Positions 1 through 8,669 are shown, counted from the first letter of the stretch. The stretch is 64,000 nucleotides of DNA from Candidatus Nanosynbacter sp. HMT-352 (GCF_021222645.1 NZ_CP089520.1:248001-312000), one strand, 5' to 3'. The notes: a model not told the origin generated them from the letters alone. Translations and numbers: made by a program.

Positions 1-442
1 TTATCTTCCAGTCGGAATGCTTGAACAGTTTATACAGCAATTCCCCGGTCGCCACGACGGTTTCTGATAACATAATATGATCAAAGCTAAGTGTCGATTC
101 GGCTGTGTGATGATCGATAACCAGAGTCGGGTGCGTTTTCAAGAAATGTCGCGCTCCAGGAGTTTCTAATACCTTGCTGAGAAGCACATCCGCGCTTGTA
201 TCGACAATTATCGCGGCGTCGGCTTGAAACGGAAAGTCGTTCTGTACTCGATCCCAACCGCGAATATAATGAAGATATTTCGGTATATCTACTGGACAAT
301 ATAAAGTAACAGTCTTCCCTAGGTCGCTTAGGACTTCTTCCAGCGCCAAGCTTGAGCCCAGGCTGTCGCCGTCGGGATTTTCGGCTTGAATAATAACTAT
401 ATTGTTTGCGGATTGAATGAATTGTTTAGCTGTATCTAGCAT
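1..442 (-). CDS. DHH-family phosphoesterase, 3' end cut by window edge
   Basis: The gene reads from an ATG at 442 and runs off the left edge, giving 147 visible codons. The visible part has the DHH-family signatures: NPDGDSLGSSLAL (about residues 22-34), a VDTS metal-binding motif near 79 and VIDHH near 108. Proteins of this family (NrnA/pAp phosphatase or RecJ-like) hydrolyse short oligonucleotides or related phosphodiesters with Mn2+. The missing C-terminal half should carry the DHHA1 substrate domain, so the exact substrate cannot be told. Upstream, a TATAAT box at 450-455 lies 7 nt before the ATG and there is no Shine-Dalgarno, so the mRNA is probably leaderless. Confidence 0.85.
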   Translation of the reverse strand, partial: MLDTAKQFIQSANNIVIIQAENPDGDSLGSSLALEEVLSDLGKTVTLYCPVDIPKYLHYIRGWDRVQNDFPFQADAAIIVDTSADVLLSKVLETPGARHFLKTHPTLVIDHHTAESTLSFDHIMLSETVVATGELLYKLFKHSDWKI

Positions 443-577
443 ATTATTTATTATAACAAATGATTTTTACTCTAATATGATATACATTGTTTTTAATTAC
501 ATAAGTGGTATAATATGTTATGGACTATTAAAAGTACTGCGCAATCGAAAAAACATAAACATTTTTATAAATTATTA

Positions 578-606
578 TTGACAAAATATAAAGATTGTGC
601 TAGTAT
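578..606 (+). promoter_or_regulatory. Strong sigma70-type promoter for the LPXTG/PKD gene
   Basis: A perfect -35 TTGACA (578-583), a 17-nt spacer and an extended -10 TGC-TAGTAT (TAGTAT at 601-606) are visible. An AAGAGGAG ribosome-binding site at 638-645 follows before the ATG at 651. Unlike most first genes in this window, this transcript would have a leader of about 40 nt and a normal Shine-Dalgarno. Confidence 0.75.
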
Positions 607-650
607 GAGGACATAAAGCCTGAAGATAGGGCTGGAAAAGAGGAGTTTTT

Positions 651-1718
651 ATGAACAAATTTAAGAAAATCGGTATCGCTATCTCTCTGGGATTTGCTAT
701 GCTCGGTGGAATCTGGTTGGCATCACCTTCACAGGCTGCCGGCTGTAACAGTTTTAACGTTGTATACTGTGGTACACATTCTATGTCAGAATTGCAAACA
801 GCATACAGTCGTACAGAAATTAAAGAACTATATAAACAGTGGTATATTACTGATACTATGGTTCAAGGTGGCTCAAATATGCGTGAAGGTGTAGTTGATG
901 CCAATGGTAATATTACAGTTGACGGTCGTGTTGTAGCTACAAATGCTATAACAGTACAGTCTAAAGCTGGTACTCGTCAGCCTCAGCCACAACGTAGCTA
1001 CAAGACATCAAACGGATATTCATACTATCAGTACACAACAGGTCAGAGCTTTGTTGACGGACCTAAGAGCTACAAGATGTATGCATGGTTTGATAATAGT
1101 GGTTCATTCATCACTGGTGTGATTAAAGACTGTGGTAACCCAGTTTGGGGTAATCCAACAACACCTCCAGCAAAGCCTGTTCTAACATGTGACGCTTTGC
1201 AGGTAACTGAAATTTCTCGTAACACCTTTAAGTTCAGCGTTAAGGCAACTGCCAAGGGTGGCGCATCTATCACCAGCTACACATACAACTTCGGTGATAA
1301 CAACATCAAGACAACTAACTCATCAGAAATTCAATACACTTACGCAAAAGAAGGCAACTACAAAGTTACTGTAACTGTCAACGGTAAAGAAACTGGTGAA
1401 GTTAAGCGACAGAGTGAAGGCTGTACAAAGACTATAGTTGTCAAACCAGAGCCAAAAATGATCGTTTGTGTAATTGAAGAAGGTGGCAAGAAGTACACTA
1501 AGGAGATTAAGAAGGAAGAGTTTAACGAAAAGATTCACAAGACTAACTTGGACGAATGTAAGGAAACTCCTACTCCTACACCAAACACCCCTTCAACACC
1601 AACACCTAGCCCAGAATTGCCAAAGACTGGTGCAAGTGACGTGATCATGTCAGCACTAGGCCTAGGTGGACTAACTACAGCTACTATCGCTTACATCGCT
1701 AGCCGCCGCCAAATGTAA
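651..1718 (+). CDS. LPXTG-anchored surface protein with PKD domain
   Basis: This 355-residue protein looks secreted and wall-anchored. It starts with a basic, hydrophobic signal peptide (residues 1 to about 30, ending SQAAG). A PKD-like beta-sandwich follows around residues 200-245, with YNFGDN and a YTYAKEGNYKVTVTV strand. Next comes a lysine/glutamate-rich stretch and a Thr/Pro-rich linker (PTPTPNTPSTPTPSPE). The C terminus is a classical sorting signal: LPKTG near residue 323, a hydrophobic segment and a basic SRRQM tail. PKD domains usually mediate extracellular protein or carbohydrate contacts. In an epibiotic Saccharibacterium a host-contact role is plausible but only inferred. No sortase gene is in the window. 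The gene stands alone between a strong promoter and a terminator. Confidence 0.8.
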   Translation: MNKFKKIGIAISLGFAMLGGIWLASPSQAAGCNSFNVVYCGTHSMSELQTAYSRTEIKELYKQWYITDTMVQGGSNMREGVVDANGNITVDGRVVATNAITVQSKAGTRQPQPQRSYKTSNGYSYYQYTTGQSFVDGPKSYKMYAWFDNSGSFITGVIKDCGNPVWGNPTTPPAKPVLTCDALQVTEISRNTFKFSVKATAKGGASITSYTYNFGDNNIKTTNSSEIQYTYAKEGNYKVTVTVNGKETGEVKRQSEGCTKTIVVKPEPKMIVCVIEEGGKKYTKEIKKEEFNEKIHKTNLDECKETPTPTPNTPSTPTPSPELPKTGASDVIMSALGLGGLTTATIAYIASRRQM

Positions 1719-1739
1719 TAAGCTAAGCTAGCAACGAAA

Positions 1740-1766
1740 TACCCGCTGAGATAGCGGGTATTTTTT
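1740..1766 (+). terminator. Rho-independent terminator after the LPXTG/PKD gene
   Basis: TACCCGCT (1740-1747) pairs with AGCGGGTA (1753-1760) around a 5-nt loop, followed by six T. It may also work for the convergent recR operon. Confidence 0.8.
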
Positions 1767-1788
1767 ATTGGGGATGAAGCTGTTGAGT

Positions 1789-2406
1789 CTATAATTGTTT
1801 TCGACCTTCTAGTGCGTGCGTCAGTGTAATTTGATCTGCATACTCAAGGTCAACGCCGACTGGAATACCTCTAGCCAAGCGTGTGATAGTTATACTTAAT
1901 CCAGCTTCTTGGATGTAGCGCTGTAAGAATAGTGCAGTAGACTCACCCTCAACTGAAGCGTTCGTAGCAATAATAATCTCCTGAACGTCGTCTGTTTTTA
2001 TACGCTCAATTAATTCTGGGATATGCAATTGTTCTGGCCCGATATTGTCAATTGGTGAGATAACTCCACCTAGGACGTGATATGTCCCCGTAAACTGCCC
2101 TGTCCTTTCTATGGCGACAATATCTAGCGGCTCCTCGACCACACAAACGAGTTTTTTATTCCTATTCGAATCTGCGTATAAAGGCGACACATCGTCATCT
2201 GAGTCGATTAACGCAAATGTCTTCGGGCAGGTTTTTACGCGGTCGTGCAATCGGTCTAATGAATGCGCTAATTGCTTTGCGGATTTGGGATTACGGCGTA
2301 AAACCGCGTAAGCATATCTTTCAGCCGTACGCGGTCCAACTCCAGGCAAATTACCAAAATCATCAATTAAAGCCGTCAACGCCTTTGGTAAAATATCGAT
2401 TGACAT
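1789..2406 (-). CDS. recR: Recombination protein RecR, zinc finger degenerate
   Basis: RecR (205 residues) acts with RecO in loading RecA and in recombinational repair. The N-terminal helix-hairpin-helix is clear (FGNLPGVGPRTAERYA, residues 17-32). The C-terminal Toprim domain has VVEEPLDIVAIERTG and ATNASVEGESTA. Between them, family members normally carry a four-cysteine zinc finger. Here only the first Cys (TCPKT, near residue 60) remains. The other three positions read Thr, Ser (VSPLYAD) and Tyr, so the module cannot bind zinc in the usual way. The gene lies 4 nt downstream of ybaB, the usual recR partner. Confidence 0.93.
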   Translation of the reverse strand: MSIDILPKALTALIDDFGNLPGVGPRTAERYAYAVLRRNPKSAKQLAHSLDRLHDRVKTCPKTFALIDSDDDVSPLYADSNRNKKLVCVVEEPLDIVAIERTGQFTGTYHVLGGVISPIDNIGPEQLHIPELIERIKTDDVQEIIIATNASVEGESTALFLQRYIQEAGLSITITRLARGIPVGVDLEYADQITLTHALEGRKQL

Positions 2407-2410
2407 GACT

Positions 2411-2701
2411 TTAGAATGGCAAGTTGCCTAGGCCGCCCATCAATGGCTTCATAGTTTCAGCAGCAACTTCCTGAGCCTTTGTCATGCCATCGCGAACTGC
2501 GATTTCGATCCAGTGTTCTAACTCTTCGATATTCTCCAAATCAACCATTTCTGGGTCAATCTTTACAGACTTGATCTTTAACTCGCCAGTGATTTGTACG
2601 ATCACAGCGCCATCGCCAGCCTCAACTTCGATGATTTCTTTACCTAATTGTTTCTGTGCTTTGCGTAATTGTTGCAGCATTTTTACCTGATCAAACGCCA
2701 T
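2411..2701 (-). CDS. YbaB/EbfC-family nucleoid-associated protein
   Basis: This 96-residue protein has the family's features: an N-terminal helix (FDQVKMLQQLRKAQKQL) and a central beta sheet ending in LKIKSVKIDPEMV. A C-terminal Gly-rich end (MGGLGNLPF) follows. YbaB/EbfC proteins are small dimeric DNA-binding proteins that are nearly always encoded beside recR, as here. A good AAGGAGG site precedes the ATG. A TATAAT box at about 2727-2732 (minus strand) probably starts the ybaB-recR transcript. Confidence 0.9.
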   Translation of the reverse strand: MAFDQVKMLQQLRKAQKQLGKEIIEVEAGDGAVIVQITGELKIKSVKIDPEMVDLENIEELEHWIEIAVRDGMTKAQEVAAETMKPLMGGLGNLPF

Positions 2702-2733
2702 ATTCCTCCTTATTTAACACTTACAATTATACC

Positions 2734-4194
2734 CTATTTGCGGTCGGATGTGTAGATATAGAAGCGGTCACCGTCTTTATGATCGTTCACCAAAATGGAC
2801 GATACGTGGCCTTGATAGCTCTTAGGAACTTGTGATTTTGCGGCATGGCTCACATATAAAGTCTGCCCGACGTTTGCTGGCGCTGTGTGAATAATTGATA
2901 TTTGGTGATAGCTGTGCTTTTTAAGTGCTTCGTAAATTGGTGACTCTTCTCTGCTGACTAATAGCGAGAATGAATCTGTCGGCGCGGTATTTTTACGGAG
3001 TAGAGATAAATCTTTGTTAAAGCGTGAAACTGCTTCTGGGAAATAACGATAACCGTCAATATAGCGGAAGCTGCCACCCACCACCATAACGATGATTAGC
3101 ATTGATATAAGAACCAGTCCTGTGCCGCGAGCGTATGGATTGCGCGGGAAAAGCCCGTACCACATGTTCATTAGAGATTCCAATCCGACCGCCAAGAGTA
3201 TAAATAACGGGATAATAATTATCGGAGTGAGGCTTGGCTGGAAGATGAGTAGCGCTAATGCTAAGATTAGCCACGACCAAATCATAAACGAGCGGGCGCT
3301 GGAGATTTTTTGGAAACTGCGGAATAGTCCTAGTCCGATTAACACCATTGCGTTGATGTCCATAATTGGTGTGATTTGGTTCCCTACGACTGCTGGAAAA
3401 ATGCGGATGTATGTGTAATATAAAGTCCTGAGGTTTGCGATGATGTCAAAACTTAGGCCGTTGATACCGATGAGGTTGTAAAATAGCGCGTGAGATTTAT
3501 AGCAAAGAAAACTAATCGCACAACCAATCGCGAATAAAATGGCGGACGGCACAATCCAAGACTTACGGTGTTTTCGGGAGATGAGGAAATAGCGTGGATG
3601 CGGATGTAGAAAGGCGATGATCAGAAGCCCCAGATTGATATACCAAAAATACGGAGTGAAGAGACTGAGTGCCGTGGTGATGGCTAAGCTGATTCGCCAA
3701 ATAGAGGCGTTATGGGCTTTCTGGAGAATTAATGTGGCAAAAAGTAAAGTTAGCGCGGTGTAAAAGATGTATAAAATGCCAACAGTTGCGCTTTGACCGA
3801 TGAATAAAAATTGACCAGTCGTTGCCATGATTAATAACGATAGAATCGTTGTGGACGGCTTAAACCAGCGCTTTAAGAGGAAGAAAATAGCAACGGAGCT
3901 GGCGATTGAAAGGATTACGGCGGGCGTTTTAATTGTTAATAAACTGACGCCGAACAGCTTGAAGAATAACAATTGAAGAAGGTGAAATGGTAAGTTTGTG
4001 ACGGCCACTCCTTCGATGCTGAAGTTCAAGTGATTTGTTGTATTGACCATGTTGATTTCTGCTTGCGACAAACCTCCTGGCACGTGCAATGCGGAAATTA
4101 TAATAGCCCCTATGTATAGCAGCGCCAGCAGCGTATAGCCGAAAACGTAGCGCCATCGGTAAAAGAATATATCGGTAACTTTTTGCTTTTTCAT
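2734..4194 (-). CDS. Polytopic membrane protein, GT-C (GT39/PMT-like) glycosyltransferase candidate
   Basis: The 486-residue protein has about ten to twelve hydrophobic segments, starting with one at residues 16-37, then a periplasmic loop containing GGLSQAEI. A short acidic-residue loop after the first helix and a C-terminal soluble domain (about residues 385-486) fit the GT-C fold of dolichyl/undecaprenyl-phosphate sugar transferases (GT39, PMT_2). Such enzymes move sugars from lipid carriers to proteins, lipids or wall polymers on the outer face of the membrane. No catalytic motif beyond the loop is certain. A TATAAT at 4202-4207 is 7 nt before the ATG with no Shine-Dalgarno, which suggests a leaderless transcript of its own inside the dnaB 3' region. 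Confidence 0.6.
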   Translation of the reverse strand: MKKQKVTDIFFYRWRYVFGYTLLALLYIGAIIISALHVPGGLSQAEINMVNTTNHLNFSIEGVAVTNLPFHLLQLLFFKLFGVSLLTIKTPAVILSIASSVAIFFLLKRWFKPSTTILSLLIMATTGQFLFIGQSATVGILYIFYTALTLLFATLILQKAHNASIWRISLAITTALSLFTPYFWYINLGLLIIAFLHPHPRYFLISRKHRKSWIVPSAILFAIGCAISFLCYKSHALFYNLIGINGLSFDIIANLRTLYYTYIRIFPAVVGNQITPIMDINAMVLIGLGLFRSFQKISSARSFMIWSWLILALALLIFQPSLTPIIIIPLFILLAVGLESLMNMWYGLFPRNPYARGTGLVLISMLIIVMVVGGSFRYIDGYRYFPEAVSRFNKDLSLLRKNTAPTDSFSLLVSREESPIYEALKKHSYHQISIIHTAPANVGQTLYVSHAAKSQVPKSYQGHVSSILVNDHKDGDRFYIYTSDRK

Positions 4195-4215
4195 TGGTAC
4201 GATTATAACACAATT

Positions 4216-5568
4216 CTATTCATGCTTGCGATCCAGACTCATAAAGCGTAGGCGCTCTGGGTGGAAGTACAATTGAACTTTGCCAACTGGGCCGTTACGG
4301 TGCTTAGCAATGATTAAGTCTGTAATATTCTGTACTTCTGGGTTGTCTGGCTCATAATATCCAGGGCGATAAATAAAACTTACGATGTCGGCGTCCTGCT
4401 CAATGGAACCGGATTCGCGCAGGTCAGCTAGTTGTGGAATTGGCGGCGTACGAGATTCGACAGAACGGCTCAACTGACTCAGGGCAATTAGCGGCACGTT
4501 CAATTCGCGAGCAATAAGCTTCAGTCCGCGGGAAATCTCCGAAACTTCCTGAACGCGGTTTCCATTGTGATTTCCGTTGGCCTGCATAAGCTGCAAATAG
4601 TCGACGATAATTAGCCCTAATGGATTTTCGTGGGCAATTCGACGCGCTTTAGTGCGCATTTCCAAAACTGACAGCCCCGGTGTGTCATCGATGTAAATTG
4701 GCGCCTCAGCCATTTCACCCATAGCTTCAGACAATTTAGCAAAATCTTCGTCGCTCAGATTTCCGGTGCGAATATTCCAGCTATCAACACCCGATGCATC
4801 TGCCAGCATACGGTCGACCAGCTGTTCCTTACTCATCTCCAGACTGAAGAATAGGACGGGACTCTTTTCAATTGTTGCCACGTTATAAGCCAAATTCGTC
4901 ACCAGCGTTGTCTTACCCATGGCTGGACGAGCTGCCAGAATAATCAAGTCCGATTTTTGTAAGCCAGCGGTCATGTTGTCCAGATCGCGATATCCAGTGC
5001 GAACTCCTCTGAGAGAACCTTTATTTTTGCTGAGCTCTTCAATTCGATCAAAGCTATCCGTCAGAATACTTTCCAGACTGACCAAATCTTGCTTGGTTGA
5101 TTGGTCTGATACGCTGAAAAGTTCAGCTTCGGCCTTCTCTAATAATTCCTGCGTGGTCGTCGATTCGTCATAGCCAAGTTCAGAAATATCACCACTCGCT
5201 TTTATTAGGCGCCTGCGAACTGCTGCTTGCGCAATCATTTCCGCGTAAGCCGATGCGTGTGCTGCCGTTGGGACGTAGTTTGTTAGCTCTGTTAGATATG
5301 CCGAGCCGCCAACCAATTCCAGTTCGTCCTTTCGCTTCAATTCGTCGGTTAGGGTCAGAAGGTCGACAGGCTTGTGTTTTTCAAATAGCCGCATCATTCC
5401 AGCGAAAATCAGCCCGTGATTCTTGTCGTAAAAATCGCTAGGGTGAGTAATTTCTGCGGCGTCCGCCAAAACTTCCTCGTCAATTAAAACCGCCCCAAGC
5501 AAACTCTTTTCCGCGTCTAAATTTTGTGGCGGTATCTTCCCTTTTACTTCTTCACTTTTATCTGCCAT
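4216..5568 (-). CDS. dnaB: Replicative DNA helicase DnaB
   Basis: DnaB (450 residues) is the hexameric 5'-3' helicase of the replication fork. The N-terminal primase-interaction domain starts at PPQNLDAEKSLLGAVL (residue 13). The RecA-like motor has Walker A ARPAMGKTTL near residue 213, the SLEMS segment, Walker B LIIVDYLQLM and the QLSRSVE/DLRESGSIEQDAD motifs. The start codon overlaps the dnaX stop by one base (TAATG), and a GGAGG lies upstream, so the two replisome genes are translationally coupled. No intein is seen. Confidence 0.97.
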   Translation of the reverse strand: MADKSEEVKGKIPPQNLDAEKSLLGAVLIDEEVLADAAEITHPSDFYDKNHGLIFAGMMRLFEKHKPVDLLTLTDELKRKDELELVGGSAYLTELTNYVPTAAHASAYAEMIAQAAVRRRLIKASGDISELGYDESTTTQELLEKAEAELFSVSDQSTKQDLVSLESILTDSFDRIEELSKNKGSLRGVRTGYRDLDNMTAGLQKSDLIILAARPAMGKTTLVTNLAYNVATIEKSPVLFFSLEMSKEQLVDRMLADASGVDSWNIRTGNLSDEDFAKLSEAMGEMAEAPIYIDDTPGLSVLEMRTKARRIAHENPLGLIIVDYLQLMQANGNHNGNRVQEVSEISRGLKLIARELNVPLIALSQLSRSVESRTPPIPQLADLRESGSIEQDADIVSFIYRPGYYEPDNPEVQNITDLIIAKHRNGPVGKVQLYFHPERLRFMSLDRKHE

Positions 5569-7016
5569 TAAATATCCTCCAGCTTAACTTCTTCGCCACC
5601 ACCCATTAATTCTGCAATTTCCGCCAATTTTTCGTCCTCTGGCGGTTTCTTCTCTCCAATTATATCAATTTCCAAATCTATCTCAGTTTCTTCTGAGATA
5701 ATTTCTGAGATCAATGGTTTGTTTTTCGCGTCGTCCAGCTTTTTCTTATAAAACGCGGAACCTGCGTAAATTGTCAATTTTTCACCGTCAAACGACCACT
5801 GGCTTTTCTGCAATAATGACACCAGCCCGAGGGATTTTTCCTTCGCTCTTTCAATGACTTTTTCCCAATTTAGCTCTATTGGCGCGTCAGTTTTCTTTGG
5901 TTTTGCGGCGGGTTTTTTTGCTGGCTCGGCGGATTTTTCTTCTTTTTTAATCGGCTTTTCGGTCGGTTTTGCTGACTCTGCGGGCTTAATTGGCGTTGGT
6001 TTTGCGGCAGGTTTTTGGGACGCAGCTTGAGTTGTATCTTTCTTTGTCGCGACTGGCTTTTCTGTTGGCTGAGAATTGCTATTCATGAATATCGTCAATA
6101 ATTTCAAGTCTGGGTGTGGGTGTCGATCAACCTCGATCAGTTGTTGAACCAGCCCAATAAGATTCGGATTTTTTCGTAACCTATTGCGAGCAATCGATAA
6201 TAATTGATGCGATACAACAACTGAATTCGCACCGCTATTTTCTAATTCCTGAAAGATGTTTAAGACTTTCTCATTGTCGTCGGATGGATATGAATCCAAC
6301 AAATTTCCGAGCATCATCGTGTCACTCAGTCCCAAATATTCGGTAACCATACTCGCGGTCAGCGGCTGGTCTGGAGTTGCTAAAATTGACAATTGGTCAA
6401 GCGTACTAATACCGTCACGGAATCCGCCACGGGAGCGCTCAGCAATTAACCTGGCAGCATCCTCTTCAATTGCGAATCCCTCTTTCTTCGCTATATTCAT
6501 TAATTGGCGCGTCATAATTTCCGTCGGAATTGGGCGGAAGAAAAATTGTTGGACGCGACTAAGAATAGTGGCTGGAAGTTTGTCCGCGTCGGTTGTGGCG
6601 AGGATAAATACAACGTGCTCTGGCGGTTCCTCTAAGGTTTTTAATAGCGCGTTAAATGCTGGTTTTGACAGCATGTGAACTTCGTCGATGATATAAACTT
6701 TTTTCGGCGCAGAAACAGGCGCGACTTGAGCCTTTTCCCTTAAGGCTCGAATGTCGTCAACACCGTTATTGCTGGCTGCGTCAATTTCAATAATATCCAG
6801 ATGTGAAGAATTTTCGTCGTATGGTAAGTGATTGATTTCGTGTGCCAAGATTCGTGCTACACTAGTTTTTCCCACGCCACGCGGTCCGGTCAACAAGTAC
6901 GCATGAGCAATTTTTCCCTGCCCTAACGCTTGACGTAAAATACTAGTCACGTGATCTTGACCTAAAACTTCATCCAAACTGCGACTGCGATATTTACGAT
7001 ATAGCGCCTGACTCAT
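5568..7016 (-). CDS. dnaX: DNA polymerase III subunit gamma/tau, zinc module absent
   Basis: This is the clamp-loader ATPase (482 residues). Walker A GPRGVGKTS is near residue 44, Walker B YIIDEVHML, and the SRVQ sensor segment follows. Beyond the AAA+ core lies a Lys/Pro/Ala-rich linker (about 310-395), then a C-terminal tau-like domain that would contact polymerase or DnaB. In most bacteria a four-cysteine zinc module sits between Walker A and the IEIDAAS segment. Here that stretch (AHEINHLPYDENSSHLD) is about 20 residues shorter and has no cysteine. A TATAAT box at about 7040-7045 and an AGGAG about 9 nt before the ATG give a normal leader; the AGGAG lies in the loop of a CTCATG/CATGAG inverted repeat. 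Confidence 0.95.
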   Translation of the reverse strand: MSQALYRKYRSRSLDEVLGQDHVTSILRQALGQGKIAHAYLLTGPRGVGKTSVARILAHEINHLPYDENSSHLDIIEIDAASNNGVDDIRALREKAQVAPVSAPKKVYIIDEVHMLSKPAFNALLKTLEEPPEHVVFILATTDADKLPATILSRVQQFFFRPIPTEIMTRQLMNIAKKEGFAIEEDAARLIAERSRGGFRDGISTLDQLSILATPDQPLTASMVTEYLGLSDTMMLGNLLDSYPSDDNEKVLNIFQELENSGANSVVVSHQLLSIARNRLRKNPNLIGLVQQLIEVDRHPHPDLKLLTIFMNSNSQPTEKPVATKKDTTQAASQKPAAKPTPIKPAESAKPTEKPIKKEEKSAEPAKKPAAKPKKTDAPIELNWEKVIERAKEKSLGLVSLLQKSQWSFDGEKLTIYAGSAFYKKKLDDAKNKPLISEIISEETEIDLEIDIIGEKKPPEDEKLAEIAELMGGGEEVKLEDI

Positions 7017-7113
7017 CCCCTCATGCTCCTCATGAGATAATTATAGCAGAAAACGGCATTTTTTATGGATAGCGCAGATCGATTTTGTGTTTTGTTTCGG
7101 CGACATAAAAACG

Positions 7114-7491
7114 TTAGTAACTATTAGGGTCTGACACGGTTGGATCTTCAAGTATCTCGTCATTTTCTTTTATCTCAATATATTCATCATTGCTATGCGG
7201 CTTGATGAGCTTAGTAAACTCAAACGCATATTCACCAGAAATATTCTTTAGTTCTCGGCTCTGATCTATTGGGCCGGCGTAGTCGGTCATAACTAGTATA
7301 AGAAAGTATCCATCCTTACCGCCGAATAGATGAAAAGTCGTATCTGGACTAAGTGGTATCAGTGGTGTGAATTGTCGAACATAACCCAATTTTTCGAGAA
7401 TTGGAAATGCTTCAAAAACTACCGACGGAAATACAAAATTTGAGTAATTGTTATGAAATTATATCAGGTAAGATGGACAGTTTTCAGACAT
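7114..7491 (-). pseudogene. Small unknown gene, apparently interrupted by an in-frame TAA
   Basis: An open frame reads from a TTG at 7389 to a stop at 7114 (91 residues). The frame clearly extends upstream with protein-like sequence (NFVFPSVVFEAFPILEKLGY). At 7459-7461 it meets a TAA, and ten codons further upstream there is an in-frame ATG at 7491 (MSENCPSYLI). The simplest reading is a 125-codon gene broken by a nonsense mutation or sequencing error. The alternative is a shorter protein starting at the TTG, though no ribosome-binding site supports that. There are no recognised domains. The visible C-terminal part is acidic. It follows the 77-residue gene by about 16 nt. Confidence 0.4.
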
Positions 7492-7507
7492 ATCCAGGTC
7501 TTATGGC

Positions 7508-7741
7508 TCAGAAATCAGTGAGGTGATCGCGCAAATCGTTGCCGTTCATGGTTTCCCATGAGTTGTCTACAATAACCTGACCGCCCTTGCTCTCAGGCAG
7601 CCTCCAATAGACGGTATTCTTGCCCAGGGGTCCACCTGTGGCTTTGACGTGTCCATGTCCAGGACTGATGCCTCCGTAATAGGCACTGATCTGTCCTCCA
7701 GACATGTACACAATAGCAGGCTGTCCGTCGAAGTAAGCCAT
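7508..7741 (-). CDS. Small hypothetical protein (77 aa)
   Basis: I do not recognise the family. The protein is rich in Gly, Tyr and Asp, with repeats of aromatic-Gly pairs (VYMSGGQISAYYGGISPGHG) and a short acidic C terminus. There is no signal peptide or membrane segment. An AAGGAG lies 7 nt before the ATG, so translation is likely. That site sits inside a perfect 6-bp inverted repeat (7745-7760) that could mask it. It lies between the DUF2797 gene and the interrupted gene on the same strand. Confidence 0.6.
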   Translation of the reverse strand: MAYFDGQPAIVYMSGGQISAYYGGISPGHGHVKATGGPLGKNTVYWRLPESKGGQVIVDNSWETMNGNDLRDHLTDF

Positions 7742-7744
7742 GAT

Positions 7745-7760
7745 AACTCCTTCTGGAGTT
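7745..7760 (-). promoter_or_regulatory. Hairpin enclosing the ribosome-binding site of the 77-aa gene
   Basis: AACTCC (7745-7750) and GGAGTT (7755-7760) are perfect inverted repeats around a 4-nt loop. On the transcript the 3' arm is the GGAG of the Shine-Dalgarno, so folding would hide it. This could be chance, an RNA thermometer or translational control. Confidence 0.4.
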
Positions 7761-7788
7761 AGGTAAATAAATGGTAATTTTTTGTATT

Positions 7789-8664
7789 TTAAAATAACGT
7801 TAATTGCTCGGTTGGTAAATCCAGCTCAATTTCTCTATCAACTTTTTGCGCCCGATAGCCAATAAGCTTTTTAATGTTGTAAGCCAGCAGCTGACCGTCG
7901 TAGTCAGTGATGACAATTGAGCCGATGACACTGCGTACGTGTCCAACCAATTGACTGTAATTCTTCATTAAAACGACACGAGACAAATCGACGCCAGCGG
8001 TTTGAAAATAATCTTCACAAGGAATTATTTCGGATTTCGGAAACAACACGCCAATTTTCTGCTCAATTTCAAGTAATTTTTGTCGCAATTCTCTCTCGCC
8101 GGCTGCACGGTCAAAAGGTAGTTTTATCAATTCCATCTTTTTATGAACTGGCAGAGTTTCAGCTATTCCGTCCAGCTTAGAAATTTTCGCCTCGTACTGC
8201 CTGGCGATCAATGCCGAAGAAAATGTTTCTAATTTTATAGCTAATCGCGCTCCTTGCTCCAACAATCTTCGAATTCCACGCTCTTCTTGCGAGATTCCAA
8301 CTTTTATGACGTTCGGCGCGAAATATGCCAGATAGACAAAGTGCGGGTTTTGGTTAATCTTTTCCTGCTGTGCTGACACCGAACTGACGTTATAAAATGC
8401 TGGATTAAAGCCAGTTTTGTTGCGGCATTTTAGGCAATTTTCATATTTTTCATCAACCGTGGCGTGGTCTGGGCAGATTTGGCTACAGCGATTCTCAAAA
8501 TCCACCCAACCTGTGCAGTATTTGACAGAAAAATCAAACTCAAGAGACAAATTTTGCTCGAATAATTCATGACGCTCAATTTTATCGCCAACTTGACATT
8601 CGACGAATGGCTTATTGCCAGCATTAAAACTTGCGTAACTGAGCAGAAATTCGCTCGGTAGCAT
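7789..8664 (-). CDS. DUF2797-family protein
   Basis: The ATG at 8664 (MLPSEFLLSYASF) is chosen because it lies just after the upstream gene's stop at 8670; an earlier frame start would overlap that gene. The 291-residue protein has a cysteine-rich zinc-like block (CTGWVDFENRCSQICPDHA ... CLKC) in its first third. A GIY-YIG-like core follows (VYLAYFAPNVIKVGISQ and RRLLEQGA), which is the arrangement of DUF2797 proteins. Their biochemical role is not established; the core resembles a nuclease fold. It probably forms an operon with the upstream 171-residue gene. Confidence 0.75.
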   Translation of the reverse strand: MLPSEFLLSYASFNAGNKPFVECQVGDKIERHELFEQNLSLEFDFSVKYCTGWVDFENRCSQICPDHATVDEKYENCLKCRNKTGFNPAFYNVSSVSAQQEKINQNPHFVYLAYFAPNVIKVGISQEERGIRRLLEQGARLAIKLETFSSALIARQYEAKISKLDGIAETLPVHKKMELIKLPFDRAAGERELRQKLLEIEQKIGVLFPKSEIIPCEDYFQTAGVDLSRVVLMKNYSQLVGHVRSVIGSIVITDYDGQLLAYNIKKLIGYRAQKVDREIELDLPTEQLTLF

Positions 8665-8669
8665 AATAT

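Noticed and set aside
6256..6678. 140-codon plus-strand frame inside dnaX
   Set aside because: It is antisense to conserved AAA+ motifs of dnaX; no ribosome-binding site and no family resemblance.
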